A DNA stretch of 64,000 nucleotides from AC-32 sp963788215 (GCA_963788215.1 CAWBFX010000001.1:261117-325116), one strand, 5' to 3'; shown: positions 42,591 to 51,562, counted from the first letter of the stretch. Program-made: numbers and translations. The notes: generated by a model not told the origin, from the letters alone.

Positions 42591-43861
42591 GCCGGCGGGA
42601 GCTCCGCGCGCGCCGGCCCCCAGCCGCGCGACCGCGCGCGCACCGCCATCCAGACCGCGCAGCCGAGCGCGGGCAGCGCGAGCACGACCCCGGCGACCCT
42701 GACCCCGAACGCCGCCGCGATCGCTCCGTCGAGGATGCTGGCGAACGGGCGCAGGCCGAGGAACGCAACGCTCCAGAGCGCCATGATCCGGCCGCGCTCC
42801 CAGGGGTCCACGCCCAGCTGCAGGCGTGACGTCGCGTGCGTGTTCGACGCCAGGTAGCCGAAGCCCGCCACGAACAGGAACGGCAGCGCCACCTCCAGCC
42901 AGGGTGACAGCGAGAAGGCGACGAGCCCGCCGCCGAGCAGGAGCAGCGTCGCGAACATCCTGCGCCGGCTCCCGCCCACGCGTCCGGCCACGACCAGGCC
43001 CGCGGTGACCGCCCCGGCGCCGAAGACGCCGATGATGTACCCGGCGGTCGTGTCCTTCTCCCCGAACGCGTGCGCCCAGGCCGGCGCGAGCGTGTTCACC
43101 GGGTCGGAGGCAAAGCCGACCGCAGCCACGATCACGAGGAAGACGATCAGCTGGGGCCTGCGCCGCAGGAGGTCGACGCTGGCGCGCAGGTGGCTGACCG
43201 AACGATCTGCGAGCTCCTGAGCCTGTGGGCCGATCAGTAGCAGCGCCCCGATGAAGACCAGGTACGAGAGGGCGTTCAGCCCGAAGGCCGCCGGAATGCC
43301 GAGGTACTCCACGGCCAGGGCCGCCGAGGCCGGGCCGACCGCCCGCGCGAGGTTGAACGTCATCGAGTTGAGCGCGACCGCGGTCGGCACCTCATGCGTC
43401 TCGACGAGCTGCGGAATCATCGCCTGCTGCGCCGGAGCAGAGAACGCGCTCACGATCCCGAGCGCGACCGCATCGGCGATCACGACCGCGGGCGGGGCAA
43501 GGTCGTGCCAGGCCAGCAGCCCGAGCCCGCCCGAGAGAACGATGGCGACGCTCTGCGTGATGAACAACAGCTGACGGCGGTTGAACCTGTCGGACGCGCC
43601 GCCCGCCCAGGGAGCGAGCAGCAGGATCGGGAGGAACTGCGCGAAGTTGAGAACGCCGAGCAGCAGCGCCGAGTGGGTCTGCCGGTAGATCAGCAGCGCC
43701 GCGGCGAGGTTCTGGAACCAGGTCCCGCTCGCGGAGAGCGCGTTCCCGACGAAGTAGGGCCCGAACGAGCGCCGACGAATCAGCGCGAACGCAGCGGCCG
43801 GGCCGACGGCAGAGCTCACGCCGGGACTTCTATCCGCTCCCGCCCGCGTTGCACTCCGCAT
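42587..43861 (-). CDS. MFS exporter, EntS/MFS_3 type
   Basis: About 410-424 aa with 12 hydrophobic segments. The MFS_3 hallmarks are RRSFGPYFVGNALSASGTWFQNLA at the start, the loop WAGGASDRFNRRQLL, and FSAPAQQAMIPQLVETHEVPTAVALNSMTFNLARAVGPASAAL. This group includes the enterobactin exporter EntS and macrolide exporters. The start may be 43861 or GTG 43819 (SSAVGPAAAFALIRRRSF). The 5' region faces the small HTH gene across a 141-bp gap holding a palindrome copy, a possible operator. Confidence 0.85.
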   Translation of the reverse strand: MRSATRAGADRSPGVSSAVGPAAAFALIRRRSFGPYFVGNALSASGTWFQNLAAALLIYRQTHSALLLGVLNFAQFLPILLLAPWAGGASDRFNRRQLLFITQSVAIVLSGGLGLLAWHDLAPPAVVIADAVALGIVSAFSAPAQQAMIPQLVETHEVPTAVALNSMTFNLARAVGPASAALAVEYLGIPAAFGLNALSYLVFIGALLLIGPQAQELADRSVSHLRASVDLLRRRPQLIVFLVIVAAVGFASDPVNTLAPAWAHAFGEKDTTAGYIIGVFGAGAVTAGLVVAGRVGGSRRRMFATLLLLGGGLVAFSLSPWLEVALPFLFVAGFGYLASNTHATSRLQLGVDPWERGRIMALWSVAFLGLRPFASILDGAIAAAFGVRVAGVVLALPALGCAVWMAVRARSRGWGPARAELPPA

Positions 43862-43924
43862 GAGAGCCGACCAGAGCCGTCGTCACAGGACCGCCCCGGC
43901 GATCCGCGCCGCCTAACCGCCCTT

Positions 43925-43939
43925 GTAACACAGTGTTAC
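43925..43939. repeat. Palindrome GTAACAC-A-GTGTTAC, copy 2 of 3
   Basis: A perfect 7-bp inverted repeat in the 141-bp divergent gap between the MFS exporter (minus) and the small HTH gene (plus). Context is CTT before and TTGGGCG after. Confidence 0.72.
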
Positions 43940-44002
43940 TTGGGCGAATCGGAACGCTTTCGTCACACCTCTGGCGGTGTCGGGCGGCCACTCTGCTCGC
44001 AG

Positions 44003-44287
44003 ATGAAGTTCGCGCCTCGGATCTCCCCGCGGCTACTCGAGGTCGTCAACCGACTCGCTACGCGAGATCTGACCCCCGCCGAGATTTGCCGTTTAGTCGG
44101 AAACGAGGCGGAGCGACTCGGTCTCACGCGCCCGAGCTATCAGTGCGTGCGTCTGCTGGTGAGGGAGGCCCGCGGGGCTCCTGCGCGCCCGTCGGCCGGC
44201 GAAGCGCTGGCCGGGATCGCCTATCCATTCAGACCCCCGACAATCTTCTTGCCAACGCCCCCACGCCGAGGAGCTCGGGGTCGCTGA
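44003..44287 (+). CDS. Small HTH-like protein between two palindrome copies
   Basis: 94 aa from ATG 44003. Residues 8-56 (RLLEVVNRLATRDLTPAEICRLVGNEAERLGLTRPSYQCVRLLVREAR) form a compact helical block with the look of a helix-turn-helix DNA-binding domain. The tail is Pro- and Arg-rich with no membrane segment. I do not recognise the family; the first part recalls regulatory HTH domains of transposases or small phage-type regulators. Identical palindromes lie 64 bp upstream and 18 bp downstream, so it could bind them or be carried with them. Its base composition is not obviously foreign. Confidence 0.6.
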   Translation: MKFAPRISPRLLEVVNRLATRDLTPAEICRLVGNEAERLGLTRPSYQCVRLLVREARGAPARPSAGEALAGIAYPFRPPTIFLPTPPRRGARGR

Positions 44288-44304
44288 CGCGCCGAACCGG
44301 CCTT

Positions 44305-44319
44305 GTAACACTGTGTTAC
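44305..44319. repeat. Palindrome GTAACAC-T-GTGTTAC, copy 3 of 3
   Basis: The same 7-bp arms with central T in place of A, between the HTH gene end (44287) and the uvrC stop (44341). Context CCTT before and TTGAGGG after resembles copy 2. Confidence 0.72.
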
Positions 44320-44340
44320 TTGAGGGTTGAGGCGCGGGGA

Positions 44341-46195
44341 TTACGCGCGACCCGCCTTGTGGAGCTGCGCGTAGATCGAGCGCGCAGTTCGCTCCGGGAT
44401 GCCGGGGACGCCTTCGAGTTCCTCCTGCGACGCGGCCAGGAAGCGCTCCGCCGAGCCGAAGTGGCGCAGCAGCGCGCGGCGCCTCGCGGGGCCGACGCCC
44501 TGCAGCGTGTCGAAGATCGACTCGCGCGCCTTGGCGTCCCGGCGCTGGCGGTGGAAGCCGACCGCGAAGCGGTGCGCCTCGTCACGGACGCGCTGCAGCA
44601 GCTGCAGGCCCGCCGAGTGGGGCGAGAGAAGGATCGGCTCCGGCCGGCCCGGGACGAAGACCTCCTCGATCCGCTTCGCCAGCGAGATGACGGCGACGCG
44701 CGGCAGGTCGAAGGCCTGCATCGCCTGCAGCGCCGCCGCGAGCTGGCCCTTGCCGCCGTCGATCACGACGAGGTTCGGCGTCGCGGCGAAGGACTCGTCG
44801 TAGTCCTCCGAGGCGATCGTGTCGCTCATGCGGGCGAACCGCCGCGAGACGACCTCGGCCAGAGCCGCGTAGTCGTCCTGCCCGTCGAGGCCGCGCACGC
44901 CGAACTTGCGGTAGTGCGCCTTCTTGGCCAGCGCATCCTGGAAGACGACCATCGAGCCGACGACCGCCTCGCCCTGGATGTTCGAGATGTCGTAGCACTC
45001 GATCCGCAGCGGCAGGCTCTCCAAGTTCAGCGCCTCGCGCAGCTCCTCCAGAGCCTCGACCCGCCTTAGCCGCCGCTGCTCTGCCTGGGCCGCGTCCGAC
45101 TGCAGCGCCACCTGCGCGTTCTCGGTCGCGAGCTCCTGCAGGCGCCTCTTCTCGCCTCGAACCGGCGCGCGCACCTCGACGCGCGAGCCGCGCCTATCCG
45201 ACAGGAACTGCTCCAAGGCGCTCGTGTCGCCGGAGTCGGGCGGGACGACGATCTGCGGCGGGACGCTCGGCGCCGCGCCGTAGTACTCGGTCGCGAAGGC
45301 CTCGACCAGCGTGGGCGTGTCCTGCCCTGCCACGTTCTCGAGATGGAACCCGTAGCGGTCGATCAAGCGCCCGTCGCGCAGGGGGAAGATCTGAACCGCC
45401 GCCCGGTCGCCCTCGGCCGCGATCCCGATCACGTCGACGGTCCCGACCGCGCGCTTGTCGGCCGCCTGCCGCTCGGCGAGGTGCCGTACCGAGAAGAGCC
45501 GGTTGCGGTAGCGCGCTGCCTCCTCGAAGCGCTCACCCTCGGCCGCGTCCTTCATCTTCCGCTCGAGCTCGCGCAGGATCGGCCGCGTCTCTCCCGAGAG
45601 GAACTCGATCACGCCGTCGATGATCGCGCGGTAGTCGTCCTTCGAGACGTAGCCGACGCACGGCGCCAGGCAGCGCTCGATGTGGTAATCGAGGCAAGGG
45701 ATCCCCGAATGGCGGCCGGGCTTGGGCCCCTCGCACGGCCGGTACGGGAAAGACGCGGTTGAGCACGTCGAGCGTCTCGCGCACCTTTTTCGCGTTCGCG
45801 TACGGGCCGAAGTAGACGACCCCGCGCCGGTGGCGCTCGCGCGTGAACATGACGCGCGGGTAGTCGTCCTCCACCGTGACGGCGATGTACGGGAACGACT
45901 TGTCGTCCCGGAGACGCACGTTGAACGGCGGCCGGTGGCGCTTCACCAGATTCTGCTCGAGGTGGAGCGCCTCGACCTCGGTGTCGGTGACGATCACCTC
46001 GATGTCCGCGACGCGCTCCGGGAGCTTCGCGATCGTCGAACGCCCGCCGGTGCCCGCCTGGAAGTAGCTGCGCACGCGCGGACGCAGCGACTTCGCCTTG
46101 CCGACGTACAGCACTTCGCCCCGCGAGCCGCGGAAAAGGTAGACGCCGGACTTGGTCGGGAGCCCCTTCAGCTGCTCTTCGACACGCTTCGCCAT
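44341..46195 (-). pseudogene. uvrC: Excinuclease ABC subunit C, interrupted by one frameshift
   Basis: From ATG 46195, an N-terminal GIY-YIG domain (SGVYLFRGSRGEVLYVGKAKSLRPRVRSYF) and LEQNLVKRHRPPFNVRLRDDKSFPYI continue to VLNRVFPV, where the frame is lost. Removing one G/C in the triplet at about 45746-45748 restores FPYRPCEGPKPGRHSGIPCLDYHIERCLAPC and joins the rest: UVR motif, the RNase H-like endonuclease domain (ECYDISNIQGEAVVGSMVVF, VIDGGKGQL) and C-terminal HhH (GVGPARRRALLRHFG). The corrected length is 617 aa, full-size. As the incision nuclease of nucleotide excision repair it is normally intact, so an assembly error is likely. Confidence 0.88.
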
Positions 46196-46217
46196 GGCCG
46201 GGCAAGGGTAGCCTCCT

Positions 46218-46245
46218 GCCCGGTGAGGAAAGCCCGGTGAGGAAA
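46218..46245. repeat. Tandem 14-bp duplication at a translation start
   Basis: GCCCGGTGAGGAAA occurs twice in direct succession. Each unit contains GTGAGGAAA. The second GTG (46237) starts the following gene, with the first unit's GAGGAAAG as its ribosome site. The first GTG opens a 5-codon frame whose TGA overlaps the second GTG. Confidence 0.6.
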
Positions 46246-47631
46246 GACCTGCTCGCGGTGGGGATAGCTGTCGTGGCCGGAGCGGGCGCGGTGGCGGCCG
46301 TCGTCGTCTCGTCCCACGACGGCGGCGGTTCGAGGGGGGCGCTTGCGTCCACCGCTCAGAGCACGCCGGGTACCCCAGGGGCCTCGTCGAGCGGCACGCT
46401 GCCGACGAACGCGACGACAAGCGCCGGCGTTCCCGGAGCGACCTCGACCTCCGGCGGAGTGCCGGTCGTCCCACCGACCACGACGACGTCCCCGGTGCCC
46501 GCGACGACCGCGAAGCTGCCGCCACCGCCTGCGCCGCACGGTCCGAGGCTGCACGCGTTCACCGTCGGCGTGGTCGACGACTCGTTGGCCCAGCAGGACC
46601 CGGCCGCCGCCGACGCGGCCGTCAACCTCTCGCGCCGCGCGGGCTTCGGCGCGCTCGTACTCACGGCGACGTGGAAGGCCGGCCTGACGGCCCCGCCGCC
46701 GGGGAGCCTGCGCGGGACTCTGAACGCGGCCCGCGCGGCGAAGCGCGCCCACATGCGTCTCTTCATCGTCGTCTGGAACGGTCTCGGGCGGAACACGCCG
46801 AAGGACGGAGCCGAGCGCGAGCAGTTCGCCCAGTTCACCGCCGCGGTCGCGAAGGCGGTCCCCAGCGCGTACGCCGTGATCGTCGGGAATGAGCCGAACC
46901 TGAGCACCTTCTGGAAGCCGCAGTTCGGGGCCGGCGGGAGCGATGCCGCGGCCAAGGCCTACGAGAACCTGCTCGCGCGCAGCTACGACGCGCTGAAGGA
47001 CGCCGCGCCGCAGGTGCGGGTGGTCGGCGTGGGGCTCTCGCCGCGCGGCGCCGACCGGCCGAACGGGATCCGCCCGACGCATTCGCCGACCGCATTCATT
47101 CGCGACCTCGGGGCCGCCTACCGCGCAAGCGGCCGGAAGGCGCCGTTGATGGACGCCTTCGCGATCCATCCCTACATGCTCACGTCGAAGGTGCCGCCCA
47201 CAATCTCGCACCCGAAGACGACCCAGATCACACTCGCGGACTACCCGAAGCTGGTCACGCTGCTCGACGAGGCCTTCCGCGGGACACCTCAGAGGGGCCG
47301 CACGCTCCCGATCCTCTACACCGAGTTCGGCGTCCAGACCACGATCCCGCAGAACAAGCTCGCCGCCTACCAGACGGCGAGCGCCACCGAGGCGCTGCGC
47401 GTCAGCCCCGAGCTCCAGGCCGCCTACTACCGCAGGGCGCTCGCGCTCGCGTACTGCCAGCCGACCGTGAAGGGGCTCTTCATCTTCCACACCTTCGACG
47501 AGTTCAGCCTCGACGGCTGGCAGTCGGGCCTCTACTACGCCGACCACAGCGCGAAGGCAAGCCTGCCGCTCTTCCGCCGGACCGTCAGAGACCTCCGCCA
47601 CGGGAAGCTGACCGCCTGTAGCCGCGGCTGA
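46237..47631 (+). CDS. Secreted glycoside-hydrolase-like (clan A type) protein
   Basis: 464 aa. A signal or anchor helix (LLAVGIAVVAGAGAVAAVVVSS) is followed by a Ser/Thr/Pro/Gly linker (about 30-95) and a TIM-barrel-like domain. AVIVGNEPNLSTFWKP (about 213-228) contains a NEP acid/base motif, and LPILYTEFGVQTT (about 358-370) a probable nucleophile Glu, the pair expected for GH5/GH39-type enzymes. HPYM and the late FHTFDEFSLDGWQSGLYYAD support this. The glycan substrate is unknown. The start is GTG 46237 within a tandem repeat, and the gene is divergent from uvrC (41 bp). Confidence 0.8.
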   Translation: MRKDLLAVGIAVVAGAGAVAAVVVSSHDGGGSRGALASTAQSTPGTPGASSSGTLPTNATTSAGVPGATSTSGGVPVVPPTTTTSPVPATTAKLPPPPAPHGPRLHAFTVGVVDDSLAQQDPAAADAAVNLSRRAGFGALVLTATWKAGLTAPPPGSLRGTLNAARAAKRAHMRLFIVVWNGLGRNTPKDGAEREQFAQFTAAVAKAVPSAYAVIVGNEPNLSTFWKPQFGAGGSDAAAKAYENLLARSYDALKDAAPQVRVVGVGLSPRGADRPNGIRPTHSPTAFIRDLGAAYRASGRKAPLMDAFAIHPYMLTSKVPPTISHPKTTQITLADYPKLVTLLDEAFRGTPQRGRTLPILYTEFGVQTTIPQNKLAAYQTASATEALRVSPELQAAYYRRALALAYCQPTVKGLFIFHTFDEFSLDGWQSGLYYADHSAKASLPLFRRTVRDLRHGKLTACSRG

Positions 47632-47641
47632 TCCCGCTCCC

Positions 47642-47662
47642 GGCCGCGACAAAGTCGCGGCC
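47642..47662 (+). terminator. Hairpin after the glycoside-hydrolase-like gene
   Basis: A perfect 9-bp stem GGCCGCGAC/GTCGCGGCC with an AAA loop, 10 bp past the stop. Followed by TCCGCTCCC, with no T-run. Confidence 0.5.
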
Positions 47663-47711
47663 TCCGCTCCCTGGCGGCTCCGTCGAGCCTACGCCGCTAG
47701 GCTTTCGCGCG

Positions 47712-48404
47712 ATGGCCGGCCAGTACGTCGCCTACACGTTCTACAAGGTCGATCCCGCCTGGCGGCGGCTTCCGATCGACGAGCGCCGGGCGGGCAAGGA
47801 CGCCTTCGCCGAGGTGGTCGAGGACTGGGCCGGACGGATGGCGTCGCTCCGCGCGTATTCCGTGGCAGGCGTGCGGCCGGACGCCGATTTCTTCCTCTGG
47901 AAGATCACCGAGCGGTACGAAGACCTCGGCGAGCTCGGCGCCGCGCTGAACGGGACGCCGATCGCCGGCTGGCTCGAGACGCCGTACTCCTACCTGGCCA
48001 CCACGAAGGCCTCCGAGTACACGAAGGCACGCAAGCCGCGGCAGGTCGTCCCTAAAGGCTCGCCCTACCTCGTCGTCTACCCGTTCGTGAAGCTGCGGCC
48101 CTGGTACTCGCTTCCGCAGGACGACCGCCAGCGCGCGATGGACGAGCACATGCGCATCGGCCACGAGTTCCGGACGATCCTGAACCACACGACGTACTCG
48201 TTCGGGATCGACGACCAGGAGTTCATGACCGCGTTCGAGTGCGAGGAGCCGTCCGACTTCATGCACCTGATGCTGACGCTGCGCGACACGGAGGCGAGCC
48301 GCTACACCGAGCGCGACACGCCGATCTTCGTCGGCCGCCTCTGCGAGATCCGCGAGGCGCTGGACGAGCTCGACGGCGCGCAGGTCTCCGTCACCACGCA
48401 ATAA
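47712..48404 (+). CDS. hemQ: Coproheme decarboxylase (HemQ/ChdC), chlorite-dismutase family
   Basis: 230 aa. It converts coproheme III to heme b in the coproporphyrin-dependent pathway of Gram-positive bacteria. The C-terminal half is the diagnostic part: PYLVVYPFVKLRPWYSLPQDDRQRAMDEHMRIGHEF, with catalytic Tyr and active-site residues, NHTTYSFGIDDQEFMTAFECEEPSDFMHLMLTLRDTEASRYT with the proximal His region, and DTPIFVGRL. It links to hemA-hemL at 13-16 kb as the terminal heme step. ATG 47712. A good terminator follows. Confidence 0.93.
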   Translation: MAGQYVAYTFYKVDPAWRRLPIDERRAGKDAFAEVVEDWAGRMASLRAYSVAGVRPDADFFLWKITERYEDLGELGAALNGTPIAGWLETPYSYLATTKASEYTKARKPRQVVPKGSPYLVVYPFVKLRPWYSLPQDDRQRAMDEHMRIGHEFRTILNHTTYSFGIDDQEFMTAFECEEPSDFMHLMLTLRDTEASRYTERDTPIFVGRLCEIREALDELDGAQVSVTTQ

Positions 48405-48405
48405 A

Positions 48406-48434
48406 GAAGGCCCGCCGCGCGACGGGCCTTCCTC
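48406..48434 (+). terminator. hemQ terminator
   Basis: A 9-bp stem GAAGGCCCG/CGGGCCTTC starting 2 bp after the stop, followed by CTC. Preceding A's make it usable on the minus strand as well, for the 48455 gene. Confidence 0.7.
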
Positions 48435-48454
48435 ATCGACACGCTATGCGCGTG

Positions 48455-48811
48455 TTACTTGATGGTGAGGCGTAGGTGGTTGTCGTCGGGCGCCTGCTTG
48501 ACCATCGTGATCTTGTAGAGGCCCTTGGCCTTGAGCGTCAGCGTGGCGCCGACCTTCTCCTTGACCGTGCCCTTCGGGCCTTTGACGATCAGCGCGGCCT
48601 CGTCGAGGTTGGTGAGGCGGACAGCGCCGGTCCGGGTGACCGACTTGACGAACTGCCGATGGCCGGAGCCGCCGCCGACGTAGAACCAGTGGCAGCCGGG
48701 GTCGTGCATGGCGACGACGAGCTTCGAGGCGGAGGTCGTGCCGCCGCTGGCGAGCGGCGCCGCCGCCGCCAGTGCCAGGGCTCCGATTCCGATGAGGATG
48801 ACCTTGCGCAT
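48455..48811 (-). CDS. Small secreted protein (118 aa)
   Basis: ATG 48811 follows a strong AGGAGG site. The signal peptide MRKVILIGIGALALAAAAPLASG is followed by about 95 residues of beta-rich sequence: KLVVAMHDPGCHWFYVGGGSGHRQFVKSVTRTGAVRLTNLDEAALIVKGPKG. It has one Cys and several His, with an overall feel of a small cupredoxin-like or adhesion domain, but no family was recognised. It is convergent with hemQ across a shared terminator. Confidence 0.72.
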   Translation of the reverse strand: MRKVILIGIGALALAAAAPLASGGTTSASKLVVAMHDPGCHWFYVGGGSGHRQFVKSVTRTGAVRLTNLDEAALIVKGPKGTVKEKVGATLTLKAKGLYKITMVKQAPDDNHLRLTIK

Positions 48812-48933
48812 AGTGGACCTCCTAGTCCGAGTGCCGATGTTTCACGGATCACAGCGGCTAGGGGCTCCCGCGTCGTCCGGGTAGAGCCCGCTCTCGGGCG
48901 CGGGAAAGTACGTAACCGAACCCCGGAGAAGCG

Positions 48934-50259
48934 TCAGCCGGACGCCGAGTAGCGCCGGCTCATGCGCTTGATCCGCGCGACGAGCGGGGGCTCTTGCTTG
49001 TCCGCGCGGTCGAGCAGGCGGTCGCCCTCGTCGAGCAGCGCGCGAGCCCGCGTGTCCTGCGTCAGCGGGATCCCTCGACGAGCGTTGTCCTCGAGCGCGC
49101 GCACGTAGAGCTGCGCGGCCCGGTGCCGGAGGACGAGGAGGCCGACGAGCGAGTCGCGGAGCTCGTTCAGGTCCGCCTCCGGGTAGTCGGGAATGCCGCG
49201 CACCGCCGCGAGCATGTGGGCGAAGTGGCGCTCGGCGTCCCGGTTCAGGGCAAGGGCGCGGACGCTGTTGCCTTGCCGCTTCAGCAGGGAGCCGACGGTC
49301 CGGATGTCCTTGAACGCCGCGTCGTTCTCGGGCGGCAGCGAGGCCAGCTGGTTTCCCCAGTCGGCGGCGTCCCGCTGCGCCCGCTCCCGCTGCACTTCGC
49401 TCCCGTTGACGTTCGGGACTGCACTCGAGACCGCGGCGTCGTGGCTCGCGATCCGGAAGCCTGCGCCGAAGACGAGCAGCACGAACGTCGCGGCCAGGAC
49501 CGGCCTGCCGAATGCGACCTCGGGCCAGCGCGCGTAGAGCTCGCGCCGCTTGACCACGTACCCGAGCGTGGCGATCACGAGGAAGACCGCGAGCCCGACG
49601 AGCAGGCCTTTGCCGAGGCTCGCGAAGGCGTCATGCCTGGTCGCGTAGAACCACACGCTCGCCGGCCGACCGCTCACCGCGATCGAGCCGATCAGCGCGA
49701 GGTTGAGCAAGACGACGCCGCGCACGAGCCACCGGCGCCGGTGCCTCTCCCTTTCTTGCCGCTGCCGAAGGACCGCCCGGCTCCGCTCCTCGGCCGCGGC
49801 CACGCTGCGCATCCCGAGAGCGGCTTCCTCCTCCTCGACCTGAACGCGGCGCCAGAGCCGGTTGAGGTGCTGCTGCGCGTAGACGATCTCGAACGGCAGG
49901 AGGAAGTACGCGAGCAGGAAGAGCGCGAACCCCAGCGCGTGATTGATCCGCTCGTGCTCCTCGACGCCCGCGAGCTCCTGGGCCAGACGGATGCGCTTGT
50001 AGAAGCGCCACTGGGACACGAACGGCGGGATGATCAGCCAGGAGCCGAGGCTGACCGCGAGCGCTGACCGCGCAGGGTCGATGCCGCAGAGCTCCGCGGC
50101 ATCGACACCTTCCTCGGTGCGGCCGTAGCCCCGCAGCTCGGCGTGCACGCGGTAGTACCAGATCCAGTAGTAGAGGCCGAGCGTTCCGACGGCGAAGAGG
50201 AAGACGAACCAGAGTCGGCGCGTCTTCACCTCGACCCCCCGAAGCTCGAGCCTGCCCAC
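48934..50259 (-). CDS. DUF4234-type multi-pass membrane protein with coiled-coil region
   Basis: 441 aa. The N-terminal ~130 residues (TRRLWFVFLFAVGTLGLYYWIWYYRVHAELRGYG ... SQWRFYKRIRLAQELAGV) match the DUF4234 pattern of a helix, YYW/YWIWYY and an RI loop. A charged helix (LGMRSVAAAEERSRAVLRQRQERERHRRRW) follows, then two more membrane helices (about 180-200 and 215-235) and a final hydrophilic helical domain of about 180 residues (ADWGNQLASLPPENDAAFKDIRTVGSLLKRQ). Function unknown. GTG 50259 fits; GTG at the VKTRRLW region is an alternative. Confidence 0.75.
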   Translation of the reverse strand: MGRLELRGVEVKTRRLWFVFLFAVGTLGLYYWIWYYRVHAELRGYGRTEEGVDAAELCGIDPARSALAVSLGSWLIIPPFVSQWRFYKRIRLAQELAGVEEHERINHALGFALFLLAYFLLPFEIVYAQQHLNRLWRRVQVEEEEAALGMRSVAAAEERSRAVLRQRQERERHRRRWLVRGVVLLNLALIGSIAVSGRPASVWFYATRHDAFASLGKGLLVGLAVFLVIATLGYVVKRRELYARWPEVAFGRPVLAATFVLLVFGAGFRIASHDAAVSSAVPNVNGSEVQRERAQRDAADWGNQLASLPPENDAAFKDIRTVGSLLKRQGNSVRALALNRDAERHFAHMLAAVRGIPDYPEADLNELRDSLVGLLVLRHRAAQLYVRALEDNARRGIPLTQDTRARALLDEGDRLLDRADKQEPPLVARIKRMSRRYSASG

Positions 50260-50295
50260 CGGCTAGACGCTTAGCCGCGCGTTTGCGATTTGAAA

Positions 50296-50676
50296 CTAAT
50301 ACCCGTAGCTGTGCTGGTCGTGCCAGATGCGCCACATGGCGAAGCCGCCGCAGACGAAGACCGCCAGGAAGGCGATCAGGCTCAGGCCGTTTCCAACCGG
50401 TACCCAGAAGCGGACCGCCACGTTCACGACCATCAGCAGCGCCGAGCCGTAGAAGACCACCCGCGCCCGCGTCGACCACGTCGCGATGTCGTGCCGGTGG
50501 TCGCGCCAGAGGAGGTAGATGAAGTAGGCGATCGCGAGGAAGAACGCGATCCGCGCGAGAATGAAGAGCGCCGTCAACGTCCGCTCGAGCTGGAGGACGA
50601 CGACGATCAGCGCGATCAGCGCGATGACGCCGAAACCGCGAACCGTCGGGTTCATGTCGCGGAAGAACCGCCGCAC
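50296..50676 (-). CDS. Small multi-pass membrane protein
   Basis: About 119-126 aa with four hydrophobic stretches (GVIALIALIVVVLQL, LFILARIAFFLAIAYFIYLLW, VVFYGSALLMVVNVAVRFWVPV, LIAFLAVFVCGGFAMWRIW) and a His/Tyr-containing tail. Starts at GTG 50676 or ATG 50655; the basic VRRFFRDMNP leader favours the former. No family was recognised. It lies 36 bp upstream of the DUF4234-type gene on the same strand. Confidence 0.72.
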   Translation of the reverse strand: MRRFFRDMNPTVRGFGVIALIALIVVVLQLERTLTALFILARIAFFLAIAYFIYLLWRDHRHDIATWSTRARVVFYGSALLMVVNVAVRFWVPVGNGLSLIAFLAVFVCGGFAMWRIWHDQHSYGY

Positions 50677-50728
50677 GCGAATCAGCGTAGCTTGTGTTTC
50701 CAACACCCCGGGACTAGCGTGTCCTGGA

Positions 50729-51544
50729 ATGTTCGGCAGGATTGCGGCGGGCGTCCTTGCAGCATCTGCAGTCGCGGGGCTGGCCGGCAGCGCGTCGGGA
50801 TCGAGCTCGAGCCCGCCGCTGAACACCGTTCTCCGAGGAGCGTGGTTCCAGGTGACGATGCACGGCCGGTACGCGATGAGCTGGTCGGGCCAAAGGAGCG
50901 AGGGGTGCGGCCCGGGCGAGGCGGAATCGTTCACGGGCAGCGTCTCCCAGACGATCACCTTCGGCACACGGCGAAGCGCGCGGCGCTGGGGTTTCGAGGC
51001 TGCGGTGTTCGACCGTCAATTGCGGCGCCGCGTCACCTACCTCGTCCTCTCCAGCCGATACCTGGCACCGGGGACCAAGATCGGGCCGAACGCCTTCGGC
51101 TCAGCGAAGCTCGCCATCCCCGCGCTGTTCACCCGCTCGGCCACGGGCACCTTCGTCGCCTGCGGCGGCCCTGCACGTGAGATCCGGGACATCTCGTGCC
51201 CGCGCGTGGCGGTGCCGAGCTTCAGGGCCTCCGTTCGCTGGACGCCTTTCACTCCATCCGGAAGACCCGGCGCGGTCTTCGACACCGAGGAGGGGACGAA
51301 CCACAGTCCCTACCCCGGGAAGTGCAGCCAGCAGGACGACTACGAGTGGGTGCTTGGGAGGGCCGGTGTGCCGAACCTCGAGCAGGATCATCTCAATGTC
51401 GCGGTCGCCGCTCCGCGTGCGGCTCGCTTCATGAACGCGCGCGTTGGCACAGCGATCAGGACGCACTTCCAGGGGAACCCCTTCGGGTGGTCCCCCTCGT
51501 ACTCGCAGCTGTCGGTAAAACTGGCGCTTCGGCGCGTTCGCTAG
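50729..51544 (+). CDS. Secreted protein of unknown function (271 aa)
   Basis: ATG 50729, then the signal peptide MFGRIAAGVLAASAVAGLAGSASG. The mature protein is beta-rich with six Cys (SEGCGPGE, FVACGGPA, DISCPRV, GKCSQQ) and a repeated VTYLVLSSRYLAPGTKIGP/VGTAIRTHFQGNPFGWSPSYSQL flavour. There are no catalytic motifs and the family is not recognised. It is divergent from the small membrane gene (52 bp), with the peroxiredoxin gene 18 bp downstream on the same strand. Confidence 0.7.
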   Translation: MFGRIAAGVLAASAVAGLAGSASGSSSSPPLNTVLRGAWFQVTMHGRYAMSWSGQRSEGCGPGEAESFTGSVSQTITFGTRRSARRWGFEAAVFDRQLRRRVTYLVLSSRYLAPGTKIGPNAFGSAKLAIPALFTRSATGTFVACGGPAREIRDISCPRVAVPSFRASVRWTPFTPSGRPGAVFDTEEGTNHSPYPGKCSQQDDYEWVLGRAGVPNLEQDHLNVAVAAPRAARFMNARVGTAIRTHFQGNPFGWSPSYSQLSVKLALRRVR

Positions 51545-51562
51545 AGCTGCGAGGAGGTCTAC

